Shown one piece after another: positions 9,345-18,556 of a DNA stretch of 64,000 nucleotides; the stretch's first letter is position 1; every line of letters starts with the position of its first letter. Source of the DNA: Bacteroidota bacterium. Lineage in GTDB: Bacteria > Bacteroidota > Rhodothermia > Rhodothermales > UBA10348. The position numbers and the translations under genes are program-made. The stretch covers positions 62,001-126,000 of the forward strand of contig JADFHF010000003.1 in the NCBI GenBank assembly GCA_022567305.1, read 5' to 3'. The notes beneath the pieces are model-generated. The model was not told where the DNA came from and made no database searches. It worked only from the letters and a program-made list of their open reading frames with translations.

Positions 9345-9433
9345 CTCTCGACCGATCTCATCGAGTTGTTCTGGGCGAGATCTCCAGGTTTGCGTTCGAT
9401 TATCACATAGCTATTATCGTCAACGTGCCCGAC

Positions 9434-10513
9434 CTAGGGATTTTTCAGGAGTTCGAGAATCGCTTCAGGAATTTGGGATATGTCCGTACCCACATTCAGC
9501 TGGTAACAGGGCACGGTTCGGAAAAGAGTCGACAAGGTGCTGAATGTAGTCGGACCAGTGCTTGGCCAGCGGATTGACGTATCCGGAGCCAAGGTCAATA
9601 ATCCTCTGGCGGGTGATCCAGCTTCCACCGTGGTGTCACGCAGGCCGGTTACGCGTGGCATTATAATGACCCTTAAAGGAAAGCCCGTAATCATTTTTCC
9701 AGGAAATAAGACGTCCAGGAAAAAGAGAAGTTTGCCGTTTTCCAGATAGGATAGCTTCTCCCGGTGGCGCGCTAGGAATGGAAATCGGTCGATGTCTTCC
9801 GGATGTGTTTTAGCTGTGCTGTAAATACTTTGAACAAACGGCTCCGGACGTGAGCCTACCAAGCAACGATCGTCACCAGCGTAAAAAAGTTCTGAATCAA
9901 GGCAGGATAAGCCTGTATTCGACTTTCCAGACCCACAATCTCCAACTAACAGTGCTCCTCCGTCCGGCAACCCAACCGCTCCCGCGTGAACGTGAACGAG
10001 TCCCCTCTTGCTGAGCCATGAATGAAAAAGTGCGAATAATGGAGATGCCGTTTCGTGATCCGGAACGTCTTCAGCGTTTTTGATCCAGAAGATCCCATTT
10101 TCTCCCTTCTCATCGAATATGGTAAGTGCGTTATGGTAAACGTTATAGTGTGTATACAGGCCCGCAGATATAAAAGACGGGATTTCTCCATTTACCCGGA
10201 GTTCGTCGTCGTTCCACGGTGGAGGCAACATCGAGACACCCGTAGAAACACTATCCCACAGTGAAACGCTTAAGTCTACGCGCTGAGCTGGAGGTACCGA
10301 TAAATGAGCAAGAGCTGGTGTTAGACGAGGCACCAGGGCCGTGCCGGAGAATCGAAACCGGATCAGGTGACCTCTGATTTCATAATACCGCTCGATAATT
10401 TCGTCGGAACGCTTCTCCGCATCCAGTACCCGTCTCGAAAGGGAATAAAAATAATCTTGCGGAGACACCCGAATTTCATCAACGCTAGCACGAATCGTTC
10501 TGTCGGGATGCAC
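9434..10513 (-). CDS. HprK-related P-loop kinase (HPr-rel-A / RiPP-locus type)
   Basis: 359 aa. The C-terminal half resembles HPr kinase: VHVHAGAV (173-180) followed by the P-loop GDCGSGKS (191-198) and AGDDRCLVG (~217-225), which suits nucleotide and metal binding. The N-terminal ~165 residues are a separate poorly conserved domain. Such HprK relatives are typically found beside PqqD-like proteins and PF14907 nucleotidyltransferases, as here; some phosphorylate peptides in lasso-type loci. The gene starts 2 bp after the PqqD-like stop, so the two are almost certainly co-translated. No PTS genes are in the window, so a role in sugar-transport control is unlikely. Confidence 0.75.
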   Translation of the reverse strand: MHPDRTIRASVDEIRVSPQDYFYSLSRRVLDAEKRSDEIIERYYEIRGHLIRFRFSGTALVPRLTPALAHLSVPPAQRVDLSVSLWDSVSTGVSMLPPPWNDDELRVNGEIPSFISAGLYTHYNVYHNALTIFDEKGENGIFWIKNAEDVPDHETASPLFALFHSWLSKRGLVHVHAGAVGLPDGGALLVGDCGSGKSNTGLSCLDSELFYAGDDRCLVGSRPEPFVQSIYSTAKTHPEDIDRFPFLARHREKLSYLENGKLLFFLDVLFPGKMITGFPLRVIIMPRVTGLRDTTVEAGSPARGLLTLAPDTSIRWPSTGPTTFSTLSTLFRTVPCYQLNVGTDISQIPEAILELLKNP

Positions 10514-10515
10514 GG

Positions 10516-11010
10516 CTATGCGTCCTCAGGCGCCCGAGTAGAATCAGCCTGCCTGCCGTCAGCTTGTTCTTTCATATTGGGCCATCCGGACTCATCCACC
10601 TCATGAATGGGATCGAGGAAGAGGAGCTCCTGCATATCTGTAAATTTGCTCAGAACGGGAGCCGTGAATGGCAGTTTGTCAGTAGACGCATGTCCGTCTG
10701 TTGAGATTGGATTCAGCTCTGGGTCAGATTGCTCGGAGTCTATGGCTTCTACGATCAATTTCTCTTCAATCAGTGAATCAATAAACGTTTCGACTGTATG
10801 CGTCAGGTCGACTCCGTTGCTGTTGTATTTGGAATCAATTTGGTCAACGATTTGCTTTGCCGTCATACCCCGCCCAAGTAGTTCCCAAATCTGACTGGCC
10901 ACGAACGTCAAACTGAAATATGTACCAGTCTCGAGATTGATAATTACGACTTCACCATCAATCGTCTCACTGGCCACAGAGGGCTCGTTCATTCGGTACT
11001 GCACTATCAT
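10516..11010 (-). CDS. PqqD-like protein with a 75-residue C-terminal tail
   Basis: 164 aa. Residues 1-90 are a PqqD/RiPP-recognition-like winged helix (YRMNEPSVASETIDGEVVII, TGTYFSLTFVASQIWELLG, then paired helices to KLIVEA). Such domains bind leader peptides for modifying enzymes. After an acidic linker the tail holds PVLSKFTDMQELLFLDPIHE and VDESGWP (about 118-144), an amphipathic motif; I recall similar tails on other PqqD-like proteins but cannot verify this. A GGGAAAGG run adjoins the ATG. The gene is followed after 2 bp by the HprK-like gene. No precursor-peptide gene was found nearby. Confidence 0.75.
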   Translation of the reverse strand: MIVQYRMNEPSVASETIDGEVVIINLETGTYFSLTFVASQIWELLGRGMTAKQIVDQIDSKYNSNGVDLTHTVETFIDSLIEEKLIVEAIDSEQSDPELNPISTDGHASTDKLPFTAPVLSKFTDMQELLFLDPIHEVDESGWPNMKEQADGRQADSTRAPEDA

Positions 11011-11086
11011 CCTTTCCCGGATTTGCCTTGACTAATCTATTACTACCTAAAACGTAGATATTTCCCAGTTTCGCTACTTCCCGGGG

Positions 11087-11812
11087 TCACCGTTCTGTCC
11101 AGGGAGACAGGTCCAGCTGATCGATGCCCATCTCTCTACGGCGATCAAGCGATCGTTTCACCAAAGACAAGAAACTTAGGCTTTGATGGCCCTCTTCTTG
11201 AGTCATGTTACCAGGGTGCCTACGATACAAAATCGTCGTGTTGTCTACAAACCGGGTCGGGATCTTCTGCTCTCGGGTTCTCAGCAGGAAATCGAAGTCT
11301 TCCCCGTATTTGAGCGTTGGATCAAACAATCCAACTTTATCAAACACAGCACGCCGAAAAAGCGCACATCCAATCTGTATAATAAAAAACGGTTCCACAT
11401 ACTCGGTCCAGGCGGCCTTGTCCGCGGTCTGATGGTGCTCGCGGAAGTATTGCGTATTCCCGAGCACCATCTCTACTCCTGTTTCCTCTGCCAACAGTGA
11501 GAGCTGCAGCTCAAGCTTGTTGGCAGGCCAAAGATCGTCAGCATCCAAAAAACCGATCACATCGCCATCTGCGGCTCGTATTCCAGTATTTCGCGCAACT
11601 TGTGGCCCCTGATTCTCCTGAAAGATGTATCTGCACGCAGGAGTGAATTCGCGAATGATAGAAGCCGTTCTGTCTGTTGACCCATCGTCGACAACGATTA
11701 TTTCAAGTGGATTGTATTTCTGGGCCCACACGCTCTTTACAGCCTCCAGAATATAGGCTGACCCGTTAAATACGGGAATCACTACGCTTATGCTTGTTTT
11801 ACCGGCTGTCAT
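11087..11812 (-). CDS. GT2-family glycosyltransferase
   Basis: 241 aa with the standard GT-A features: ISVVIPVFNGSAYILEAVKS, EIIVVDDGSTDRTASI, NTGIRAADGDVIGFLDADD (the DxD metal/donor motif) and the acceptor-region GEDFDFLLR. It is an inverting enzyme that uses nucleotide sugars; no membrane segment is present, so it is peripheral or cytoplasmic. It lies 3 bp after the next upstream GT2 gene (stop 11816), in the five-gene minus-strand run ending with PqqD and HprK genes. The specific sugar is unknown. Confidence 0.85.
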   Translation of the reverse strand: MTAGKTSISVVIPVFNGSAYILEAVKSVWAQKYNPLEIIVVDDGSTDRTASIIREFTPACRYIFQENQGPQVARNTGIRAADGDVIGFLDADDLWPANKLELQLSLLAEETGVEMVLGNTQYFREHHQTADKAAWTEYVEPFFIIQIGCALFRRAVFDKVGLFDPTLKYGEDFDFLLRTREQKIPTRFVDNTTILYRRHPGNMTQEEGHQSLSFLSLVKRSLDRRREMGIDQLDLSPWTER

Positions 11813-11815
11813 AAG

Positions 11816-12517
11816 TTAGGAGCCGCCGTTGTCGGTATTCCGTTGGCGTTCAATCGATCTGCGAAGCAAAGAGAGCAGTTCGTTCGTGTTGCGCGCAGCA
11901 TTATTTGACAAGTTGTCACTGTGAACCCGCTTTTCCAGTAATACTTTTTCGAGTATGTGTCCGCTCGATCCCAAATCCTTGCATCGGGCGAACCAGTCAA
12001 CGTCTGCGGCGATTTTCAGCGATTCGTCAAAAAGACCTACGTCATCGAATAAAGATTTTCTGGCCATGAGTGTACCCGGGATTCGACCGATATAGTCACC
12101 TTCCAACAGTTCCGGCTTAAATCCCGTCGGAATCTGGTTTCCCTTCTCCAGGAAAAAGTGAACGCGCCCGATAACATAGTCCGTGCTCGGACTGGCTTTC
12201 ATGTGCTCAATCTGTTGAGACAATTTGTCCTCGACCCAGAGATCGTCACTCTCAATAAATGCAATTAAATCGCCTGCAGCTTGGCGGATTCCATAGTTCC
12301 AGGCATTGGAAAGACCTTTTCCGTCCTGCGTAAGTAGGCGGACGAGAGCAGACGACTCGGCTATTTCGCGACTTCGGTCGTCTGAATTGCCGTCAACAAC
12401 CAAAATTTCTTCGGGAGGCAAACTCTGGTTTCGAACACTCTCAATAGCAGACGCCAGATAGCGCTCACCATTTAGGACGGGAAGGATTACACTGACGCTG
12501 GAATGATCGGGGTTCAC
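11816..12517 (-). CDS. GT2-family glycosyltransferase
   Basis: 233 aa. GT-A motifs are SVILPVLNGERYLASAIESV, EILVVDGNSDDRSREIAE, WNYGIRQAAGDLIAFIESDD (SDD in place of ADD) and a late IAADVDWFARCKDLG that matches the usual catalytic-base region. It is a paralogue of the two neighbouring GT2 proteins at 11087 and 13649, and together they look like a set of chain-building enzymes. The gene lies in the minus-strand run with 3 bp to its downstream neighbour and 58 bp from the upstream one. Confidence 0.83.
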   Translation of the reverse strand: MNPDHSSVSVILPVLNGERYLASAIESVRNQSLPPEEILVVDGNSDDRSREIAESSALVRLLTQDGKGLSNAWNYGIRQAAGDLIAFIESDDLWVEDKLSQQIEHMKASPSTDYVIGRVHFFLEKGNQIPTGFKPELLEGDYIGRIPGTLMARKSLFDDVGLFDESLKIAADVDWFARCKDLGSSGHILEKVLLEKRVHSDNLSNNAARNTNELLSLLRRSIERQRNTDNGGS

Positions 12518-12575
12518 TTTCCTCTTCTGACACTTTTTCTGAGGTGGCTATTTCTGTGATGGCTATTAAAATAAG

Positions 12576-13505
12576 TTACCAGTATGCCCCATGATCGCAA
12601 ACATCTATCTCCTTAGGACGGTATTCTGTGGGCATATCAATCCAGCTGTCGGTGAAATAACGATCAGCCCAGTCCCCTTCCTCGCGCCATCTTTTGCCGA
12701 TCACGCCGAACAACACCTGCAAATGACCGCCTAAGTCGATCGCGATTTTGCCCATATCCTTGATGGTTGACGCTAGCGGGATGGCTATTCCACCAGCACC
12801 GATAAGCGCGATGTCAAATTTTCGCGTTCGAATTTCGTCATGAATCTCATCAATTAGATTGAGTACGGTCGAATACCGTAAATGCGTCTCTGTGCTGAAT
12901 CCGTAAGGAAACTCGATAGCATCGACTGTCTCTGGATAGAACCACTTTTTCCCCGTTTTTGCCCATACACCGTCAAAATCTGACTTGTTTGCTCGTTGCT
13001 TCAAAAGTTTGGCAAAGGGGCAAATGAGAAGGATTTTTTTACCCCGGAAAAACGGCAGATAACACCGATCTGGTCTTTGGGGAATAGACCGGTCTGGTTC
13101 CTGGTCCATAAAATGAACGAGATTGTGCAGGCCGTAATGGCCGATTACTACATTCTCCATCCGGTCCAAATTCAGGAATACACCCAGGCTATCCATATTC
13201 ATTACATGTGGCACGAAATAATTATTGTATTGCAGATAAAAGTCCAGATCGGCAGGAAACAGGCCAGAGTTCTTGAGAGCGTGATGTTTCAGTTTTTTCT
13301 CAAAATCGAGGATTCCAATGCGACTGGTCCCCTGTTCTTTAAGGACCGGGTAAATCATCCAATGCAGTTCCGATGGTCCCAATTTTCCGGCCGCATATCC
13401 CGACCCAGTTTCCAACGCGTATTTGATTCCGTCGAGTATAAACTGCCTCGAATGAATGGGTCTTCTAAGTAGATCGCCAATTCTCACACGTTCACTTTGG
13501 ATCAT
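12576..13505 (-). CDS. GT-D-like (DUF1792-type) glycan biosynthesis protein
   Basis: 309 aa. The N-terminal ETGSGYAAGKLGPSE resembles the RxGxGE-type signature of GT-D glycosyltransferases. The C-terminus has FDIALIGAGGIAIPLASTIK, AIDLGGHLQVLFGVIGKRW and a final DHGAYW, a pattern I associate with uncharacterised capsule and O-antigen cluster proteins. The middle region is not recognised. First gene of the minus-strand run, divergent from the GT2 gene at 13649, so the 143-bp gap probably holds both promoters. Enzymatic activity is inferred from the motif only. Confidence 0.5.
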   Translation of the reverse strand: MIQSERVRIGDLLRRPIHSRQFILDGIKYALETGSGYAAGKLGPSELHWMIYPVLKEQGTSRIGILDFEKKLKHHALKNSGLFPADLDFYLQYNNYFVPHVMNMDSLGVFLNLDRMENVVIGHYGLHNLVHFMDQEPDRSIPQRPDRCYLPFFRGKKILLICPFAKLLKQRANKSDFDGVWAKTGKKWFYPETVDAIEFPYGFSTETHLRYSTVLNLIDEIHDEIRTRKFDIALIGAGGIAIPLASTIKDMGKIAIDLGGHLQVLFGVIGKRWREEGDWADRYFTDSWIDMPTEYRPKEIDVCDHGAYW

Positions 13506-13648
13506 TCGTTTACCCTTGTCTGTAGGCCAGAAATGTACTCAATCGGCTCTTTTTATCGTACCTATCAGAGTACGTTCAAGGATTCGATTTTGGTCGATCG
13601 TTTCCAGAATGCTTATCTAGCTGAGATACTAACTATCCTCAACGAAAA

Positions 13649-14371
13649 GTGGAGAATCCGTCCGTCGTCAGCGTCGTCATTCCAGTGCACAATGGTGCGA
13701 AATATCTGAAGCAGGCTGTTGAAAGTGTGCGATGTCAGCGATGGCCGAACCTTGAAATTCTGATCGTTGACGATGGCTCGACAGATGACACCGCTGATGT
13801 TGCTCGCTCACTTGGAGCTTCAATACAGCTCATTTCGCAGGAACAGTCAGGAGCTGCTGTTGCCAGGAACCGAGGTGTTGCCGAAGCGCAGGGAAAATGG
13901 TTGGCGTTTCTTGACGCAGATGACCTGTGGACAGAATCAAAGTTGGAATTGCAGATCAACACGCTTCAATCCAATCCGTCGATCGATATCGTTTTTGGAC
14001 ATGTAGTACAATTTATCTGTCCGACTTTATCCGTCAAGGAAAAAGCACTACTCGCCTGTCCTCCGGATGCAGTGCCTGGATTTCACCCGGGTACTATGCT
14101 TTTGGAGAAGGCGACGTTTTTGAACATCGGAGAGTTTGACACGCAATGGGACGTTGGGGAATTCGTAGACTGGTATGCCAAGGCTATTGAAATGGGAGTC
14201 AAATCGACCATGTTAACGGACATATTGATGAAGCGTCGGCTCCACAACACAAATCAGGGTATTTACAAACGAGATAGTTACAGCCGTGATTACCTACGCA
14301 TTTTGAGGGCGTCACTTCTTCGTCGGCGGTCGTCAACCAGTGATAGCTCACCGCAAACTCAGAAAGATTGA
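13649..14371 (+). CDS. GT2-family glycosyltransferase
   Basis: 240 aa from a GTG start. GT-A motifs are VSVVIPVHNGAKYLKQAVES, EILIVDDGSTDDTADVAR, NRGVAEAQGKWLAFLDADD and an acceptor-side GEFVDWYAKAIEMG. The start is fixed by the fold beginning within five residues; the ribosome-binding site is weak (AACGAAAA). It is divergent from the GT-D-like gene and followed by a nucleotidyltransferase-like gene 78 bp downstream on the same strand. Likely role: sugar transfer in the island's glycan. Confidence 0.83.
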   Translation: MENPSVVSVVIPVHNGAKYLKQAVESVRCQRWPNLEILIVDDGSTDDTADVARSLGASIQLISQEQSGAAVARNRGVAEAQGKWLAFLDADDLWTESKLELQINTLQSNPSIDIVFGHVVQFICPTLSVKEKALLACPPDAVPGFHPGTMLLEKATFLNIGEFDTQWDVGEFVDWYAKAIEMGVKSTMLTDILMKRRLHNTNQGIYKRDSYSRDYLRILRASLLRRRSSTSDSSPQTQKD

Positions 14372-14449
14372 CATCCGGCCATGAAGAGATGCGGCACAAG
14401 TCCCCAAACTTTTATAAGAGATTACAGCAACTTCTAGATTGACCATGAA

Positions 14450-15556
14450 ATGAGAGACTGCTGGCCAGACGCTAATCAAATATTACTCCTTCAGGCATCC
14501 GTTGGCCGCGGCGGGCAAGCCATGGAAGCGTGGAAGCAGTGGTCTGGATCTGTTGATTTTGAGGATCTGGACACCGGTTCATACCGCCTATTGCCTCTTC
14601 TCTACAAGAATCTGGAGTCACATCAGGTGTCCGGGCCTATCCATGAAAAATTAAAAGGGATTTTCAGACATACGTTCGTCACTAATCAATTTCAGTTCAA
14701 GTCGCTACAATCGGTCCTCCGAGCACTTCAGCTAAGAAAAGTTCCGGTAATACTGATGACCGACGCGTTTCTGATGGCGAAAGTGTATGAGAACGTCGGA
14801 TTGCGACCACACAATCATCTAAGCATTCTCATTCATCCATCATGCATCGCTGATGCACGTGATATTTTCCAGAGTCTGGGATGGAGAGCGCTGTTCGAAC
14901 CTGATAGCATGAGCCGGCGAATGCAACGGTATAGAGGAATCACTCTAACGGATCCGGACGAGCACGCAATTGAACTGCAGTGGCGTGTGCTGGACGACGA
15001 GTCCGTGAATGGCGATCGGTCATTCAGGGATCACGCCACACGAGAATCGGTTTTCGATGCCGAAGCAATGTGTCCGGATGCTGCCGATGTGCTGCTGCAG
15101 ATTATAGTCGACGGAATCAAGTGGAACGAGGTTGCCCCTTTCCGTTGGATAGCGGACGCTTGTTCACTCCTGGATAAGTTCGAGGTCAATTGGGACTATT
15201 TTTACTCTCAGACAATCGCGTACAAAAAGTCCTTGGTAGTTCAGCGGGGATTAAGATATCTAAACGAATTGAAGCTCATCCACCTTCCGGAATCCGTTCT
15301 TCTGTCCGTAAACGGATTTGAAATTGACCCAGTCGAGAAGAAAGTATTCCAATTTGTAACTACTGCTGCGCGTCCACTATCGCTCTTGAATCGAGTCCTC
15401 TATGTCCAATTGGACTACCTCAAATTGACGGGGCGGCTAACTGTAGTTCCTCATCCGGTTCAATTCGCTCGCTATCTGGCAAACCGCTGGGGTCTGAATT
15501 CTCTAGCTGCAGTTTTCAATACGAGTCTAAGAAAAATCGTCCACAGGAGGGGTTAG
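14450..15556 (+). CDS. PF14907-like nucleotidyltransferase with degenerate active site
   Basis: 368 aa. The overall layout follows the family 'uncharacterised nucleotidyltransferase' (helical N-terminus with LLPLLYKNLES, core nucleotidyltransferase strand-helix unit, then EHAIELQWRVLDDE). The catalytic positions are changed: the usual lysine-glycine is T104-D105 (ILMTDAFLM), and the metal-binding DxD is replaced in LRPHNHLSILIHPS (118-131). It is probably catalytically inactive, perhaps a partner of the intact paralogue at 17423. Its stop overlaps the convergent ABC gene's stop by 4 bp. Confidence 0.7.
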   Translation: MRDCWPDANQILLLQASVGRGGQAMEAWKQWSGSVDFEDLDTGSYRLLPLLYKNLESHQVSGPIHEKLKGIFRHTFVTNQFQFKSLQSVLRALQLRKVPVILMTDAFLMAKVYENVGLRPHNHLSILIHPSCIADARDIFQSLGWRALFEPDSMSRRMQRYRGITLTDPDEHAIELQWRVLDDESVNGDRSFRDHATRESVFDAEAMCPDAADVLLQIIVDGIKWNEVAPFRWIADACSLLDKFEVNWDYFYSQTIAYKKSLVVQRGLRYLNELKLIHLPESVLLSVNGFEIDPVEKKVFQFVTTAARPLSLLNRVLYVQLDYLKLTGRLTVVPHPVQFARYLANRWGLNSLAAVFNTSLRKIVHRRG

Positions 15557-17418
15557 GGAATCCTCCCCGATGGGGACTCTACGGTATACCCGGTTCCACT
15601 TGCAGCCTGGATTTCGTCTTTGTCGATTAAATTCCGAAATAGGCCATCGTGCTGAGGCCCGAGTTCCTCCCAGGGTCCCTGCTCTACAACTCGACCATTC
15701 TTGAGTACGATAACATGGTCTGCATTTCGAATTGTTGAGAGCCGGTGGGCAATTACGACGAGCGTCAATTCTCCCTGCAATCGATCAATGGCCTCCTGGA
15801 TTCTGAGTTCGTTCTCCAAGTCCAGCGCACTTGTAGCCTCATCCAACAGAAGAAGAGACGGGCGGCGAATTAACGCCCTGGCCAAAGCAATTCGCTGCCT
15901 CTCGCCTCCCGAAAGCCTGATGCCTCGATCTCCGACGAGCGTGTCCAGGCCGTCTGAAAGGTTTGCGACGAATTCGTCCGCGGAAGCAGCCGCCAGAGCA
16001 TGCCAGATCTCCGCCTCTGAGGCAGTGGGCTTCCCCCAAAGAATATTAGATCGAATGGTGTCATGAAAAAGGAAAGTCTCTTGGGGTACGTATCCAACAG
16101 AAGAGCGCCATCCCTCCATGTTCACAGCCGAAAGTTCAGTACCATCTATGACAATTTTACCTTCTGTCGGTCGGAGAAGACCAATCATCATATCGGCAAG
16201 AGTTGTTTTGCCTGACCCTGAAGGTCCCACGATCGCAGTCATGTGCTTCGCGGATATTCGGACGTTTATTGAGTCGAGAGCCGGATAATCTACTGAGCCA
16301 TACGTGTATGCGACGTGGTCGAAGATTATCTCCCTATCCACGGAAATCGCTTTGGCTGGACATTCGCCACGACTCTCCTGTCCGGCTTCAAGTTTCTTAA
16401 GCAGTCTCAAATACGCCTCGTATGAGGGCATTTCATGGATCAGCCGATGCCAATTATTAAGAAGCGCCGAGAACTGCGGAAAAACCCTTGAAAACAGCAG
16501 AATCAGCAATATCAATTCTGGGACGGGGAGCTCCAGCACAGCAACTCCGACATACACAAACGCACTTAAGGCAGCAGCAACGCCGATTTGTTGAAGGAGT
16601 TTTCCTGCCTCTGCTGTTCGGGTAAAACTGACCGAAGCATCAACGAGATCAGTTCCCAGCTTCTTGAAACGATTGATGTATTCTGATTCGAGTCCATAGC
16701 TCTTTGAGATTTTCAGACCGGCAAGATGATCCGTAACGGCGCTGTAAATACCCATCCACGATGTGTGCCGTTTTGCCCCGGACTCTCTCACCTTCTTGGA
16801 AAATGGCCTCAGTAGAACCAGGAGAAGAACACCTGAGACGAGAGTGATAAGAGTGGCTGGGATCGAGATAAAGCCTGCAATTGCAATGTTTGCCAGGAGA
16901 AGGAGTATCGTTCCCATAATCGTTTGAACATCACGCGTAGAAGTTGCGATTGAGGATACATCGCCGTGAATGGTGTGATGAATGCTGGAGGCCTTCATTC
17001 CAACAATAATAGACCAGCGCGCATGAGCCATGGCTTCATAAACCCGGTCGCGCAGTCCCCTGGTGAACTCTTCTACAATGACTGTCTGAAGAATGGACTG
17101 ACGGTAGCGAACCACGGCGTGGAGTACAATGACTCCCACAAACAGCAACAACCCGGAAGTCAACGTTAGATTTATTCCAGCCGATTCAACTGCTCGAACG
17201 GCCAGCCGCATTATTTGGCTGTCAGCTTGATTCTCAGACACCCCAACCACATATAAAAACGGAATAAGCATTAGCAGCCCGATACCATTTAACAGGCTGA
17301 CTATCAGCTGTAAAGCGATCGTCACGTAGGCTGATAAACCCGTTTTTTTAAAGTAAAACACGGCAAAATGCAGGGGCTGAAATCCCGCGAGATATGTTCG
17401 GATACTTTGCCTCGTCAT
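15553..17418 (-). CDS. ABC exporter, MsbA/flippase-like (fused permease-ATPase)
   Basis: 621 aa half-transporter. The N-terminal ~330 residues carry about six membrane segments (e.g. FAVFYFKKTGLSAYVTIALQ, LLLFVGVIVLHAVV, ELILLILLFSRVF). The ATPase has Walker A GPSGSGKTT (398-406), Q-loop PQET (Q446), signature LSGGERQR (from 502) and Walker B LLLLDEAT. It should act as a homodimer in the inner membrane, moving a lipid-linked glycan or peptide outward. There is no peptidase C39 domain, so it is not a bacteriocin-type processing exporter. The gene starts 4 bp after the PF14907 nucleotidyltransferase stop and shares its transcript. Confidence 0.88.
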   Translation of the reverse strand: MTRQSIRTYLAGFQPLHFAVFYFKKTGLSAYVTIALQLIVSLLNGIGLLMLIPFLYVVGVSENQADSQIMRLAVRAVESAGINLTLTSGLLLFVGVIVLHAVVRYRQSILQTVIVEEFTRGLRDRVYEAMAHARWSIIVGMKASSIHHTIHGDVSSIATSTRDVQTIMGTILLLLANIAIAGFISIPATLITLVSGVLLLVLLRPFSKKVRESGAKRHTSWMGIYSAVTDHLAGLKISKSYGLESEYINRFKKLGTDLVDASVSFTRTAEAGKLLQQIGVAAALSAFVYVGVAVLELPVPELILLILLFSRVFPQFSALLNNWHRLIHEMPSYEAYLRLLKKLEAGQESRGECPAKAISVDREIIFDHVAYTYGSVDYPALDSINVRISAKHMTAIVGPSGSGKTTLADMMIGLLRPTEGKIVIDGTELSAVNMEGWRSSVGYVPQETFLFHDTIRSNILWGKPTASEAEIWHALAAASADEFVANLSDGLDTLVGDRGIRLSGGERQRIALARALIRRPSLLLLDEATSALDLENELRIQEAIDRLQGELTLVVIAHRLSTIRNADHVIVLKNGRVVEQGPWEELGPQHDGLFRNLIDKDEIQAASGTGYTVESPSGRIP

Positions 17419-17422
17419 TGTT

Positions 17423-18556
17423 CTAGTTCGCTACGGCATCTTTATTCCACACCATCGTTCTGCGCAATCCAGCGACGCTTGCGTATCGAGCTTTGGCGCG
17501 GATCGACCCATGGGTGGAGAACTGAAGTCTGATTCGATCTTTAAATCCAACGGTGCCAAGTATATACTGGTGAGGCAAACGCTCCAGAATAGAATTAACT
17601 GTCACTTGCACGGCTTTATGGACTCGTAGATTGGAATGAACCAATTCCGGGAAAGGTGCATCAAGCACACGATTGGCCAGCGAGAGTCCAATCAACAAGA
17701 TTTCATACCCTCCGCGAGATTTGGCCTCGTCGATGACTGATCCAAAATCCAGATTCGGAAATGAACGTACTAACTCGGCTACGTCGCACACATATTTTAG
17801 CGTTTCCCATCGATTTTTATGACCGTGGAAACATAGAATTTGAAGCATCAGCTCGGGCTCCGGAAAACTAAACGCCTCTGCTCCAAGGTCCAGAGTAGTA
17901 GATCTCTGAATCAGCTCCGCTGCATCAGGCCTAAATCTGAAATGAAGCGGCATGACGTGAGTGTGAATATCGAGGTTGAAGAATTGCCTCCCTCGTACAT
18001 AAGAAACCTGTGATCCTATTAAAATCCGCCATCTGCGGACCCATTGGGATGAACTCGCCAGTTCAGGATGCAATTCATACCCAATCTCTGACAGGACTTC
18101 GCCGATCCGGTGGATGTGTCGCGTTGGAACGACCACGTCAAGGTCTCCGTATTGCCGCAAACCAAGACTTCCATATGCAGCGTACGCTAGTACCGGGCCT
18201 TTAATCGAGATCGCCTGTATGCCATGCGCTGTCAAATGGCTGAACACGCGACTCAGTTCAGCTACAAGAAACTGACTCTTGAACGAGAGAGTCCGCATTC
18301 GATGCTGAAGAAACTCATAGACATATGTCGGAATAGATGGTTCTTCAATGTGACTAAAATGTCGATCTACGAGCGGTAACAGATTGTGATACTGTACCGA
18401 GCCGAGAAACACGTCCCAATTGATCCCTTCCCGGAGAAGAGACCTGGCAAATTCCTCGTCTGAGTCTCGCAGGATCGTTCGTGAAAGGCACGTGAGCAGC
18501 CCAAATTCGTTTGTTGGGGAATTAATCAATTGAACGTGCTTCCGTTTAGCTGTCAA
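17423..18556 (-). CDS. PF14907-family nucleotidyltransferase, intact active site
   Basis: 377 aa. It has the family's catalytic features: HGIQAISIKGPVLAYAAYG with K119-G120 and LGLRQYGDLDVVV with D138/D140. A helical C-terminal region includes LQILCFHGHKNRWETLKYVC. These enzymes are predicted to move a nucleotidyl group to an unknown acceptor and are often found in PqqD/HprK loci. The ATG overlaps the sugar-dehydrogenase-like stop (4-bp ATGA), and the ABC gene follows after 4 bp, forming a three-gene unit. Contrast the degenerate paralogue at 14450. Confidence 0.78.
   Translation of the reverse strand: MTAKRKHVQLINSPTNEFGLLTCLSRTILRDSDEEFARSLLREGINWDVFLGSVQYHNLLPLVDRHFSHIEEPSIPTYVYEFLQHRMRTLSFKSQFLVAELSRVFSHLTAHGIQAISIKGPVLAYAAYGSLGLRQYGDLDVVVPTRHIHRIGEVLSEIGYELHPELASSSQWVRRWRILIGSQVSYVRGRQFFNLDIHTHVMPLHFRFRPDAAELIQRSTTLDLGAEAFSFPEPELMLQILCFHGHKNRWETLKYVCDVAELVRSFPNLDFGSVIDEAKSRGGYEILLIGLSLANRVLDAPFPELVHSNLRVHKAVQVTVNSILERLPHQYILGTVGFKDRIRLQFSTHGSIRAKARYASVAGLRRTMVWNKDAVAN

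Noticed and set aside
9336-9349. GAGAG/CTCTC hairpin at the glycosyltransferase stop
   Set aside because: Only five base pairs and no T-run; too weak to call a terminator.
9434-18556. Classical lasso-peptide locus
   Set aside because: PqqD, HprK-like, nucleotidyltransferase and ABC genes are present, but no B2 leader peptidase, no asparagine-synthetase-like cyclase and no precursor gene were found.
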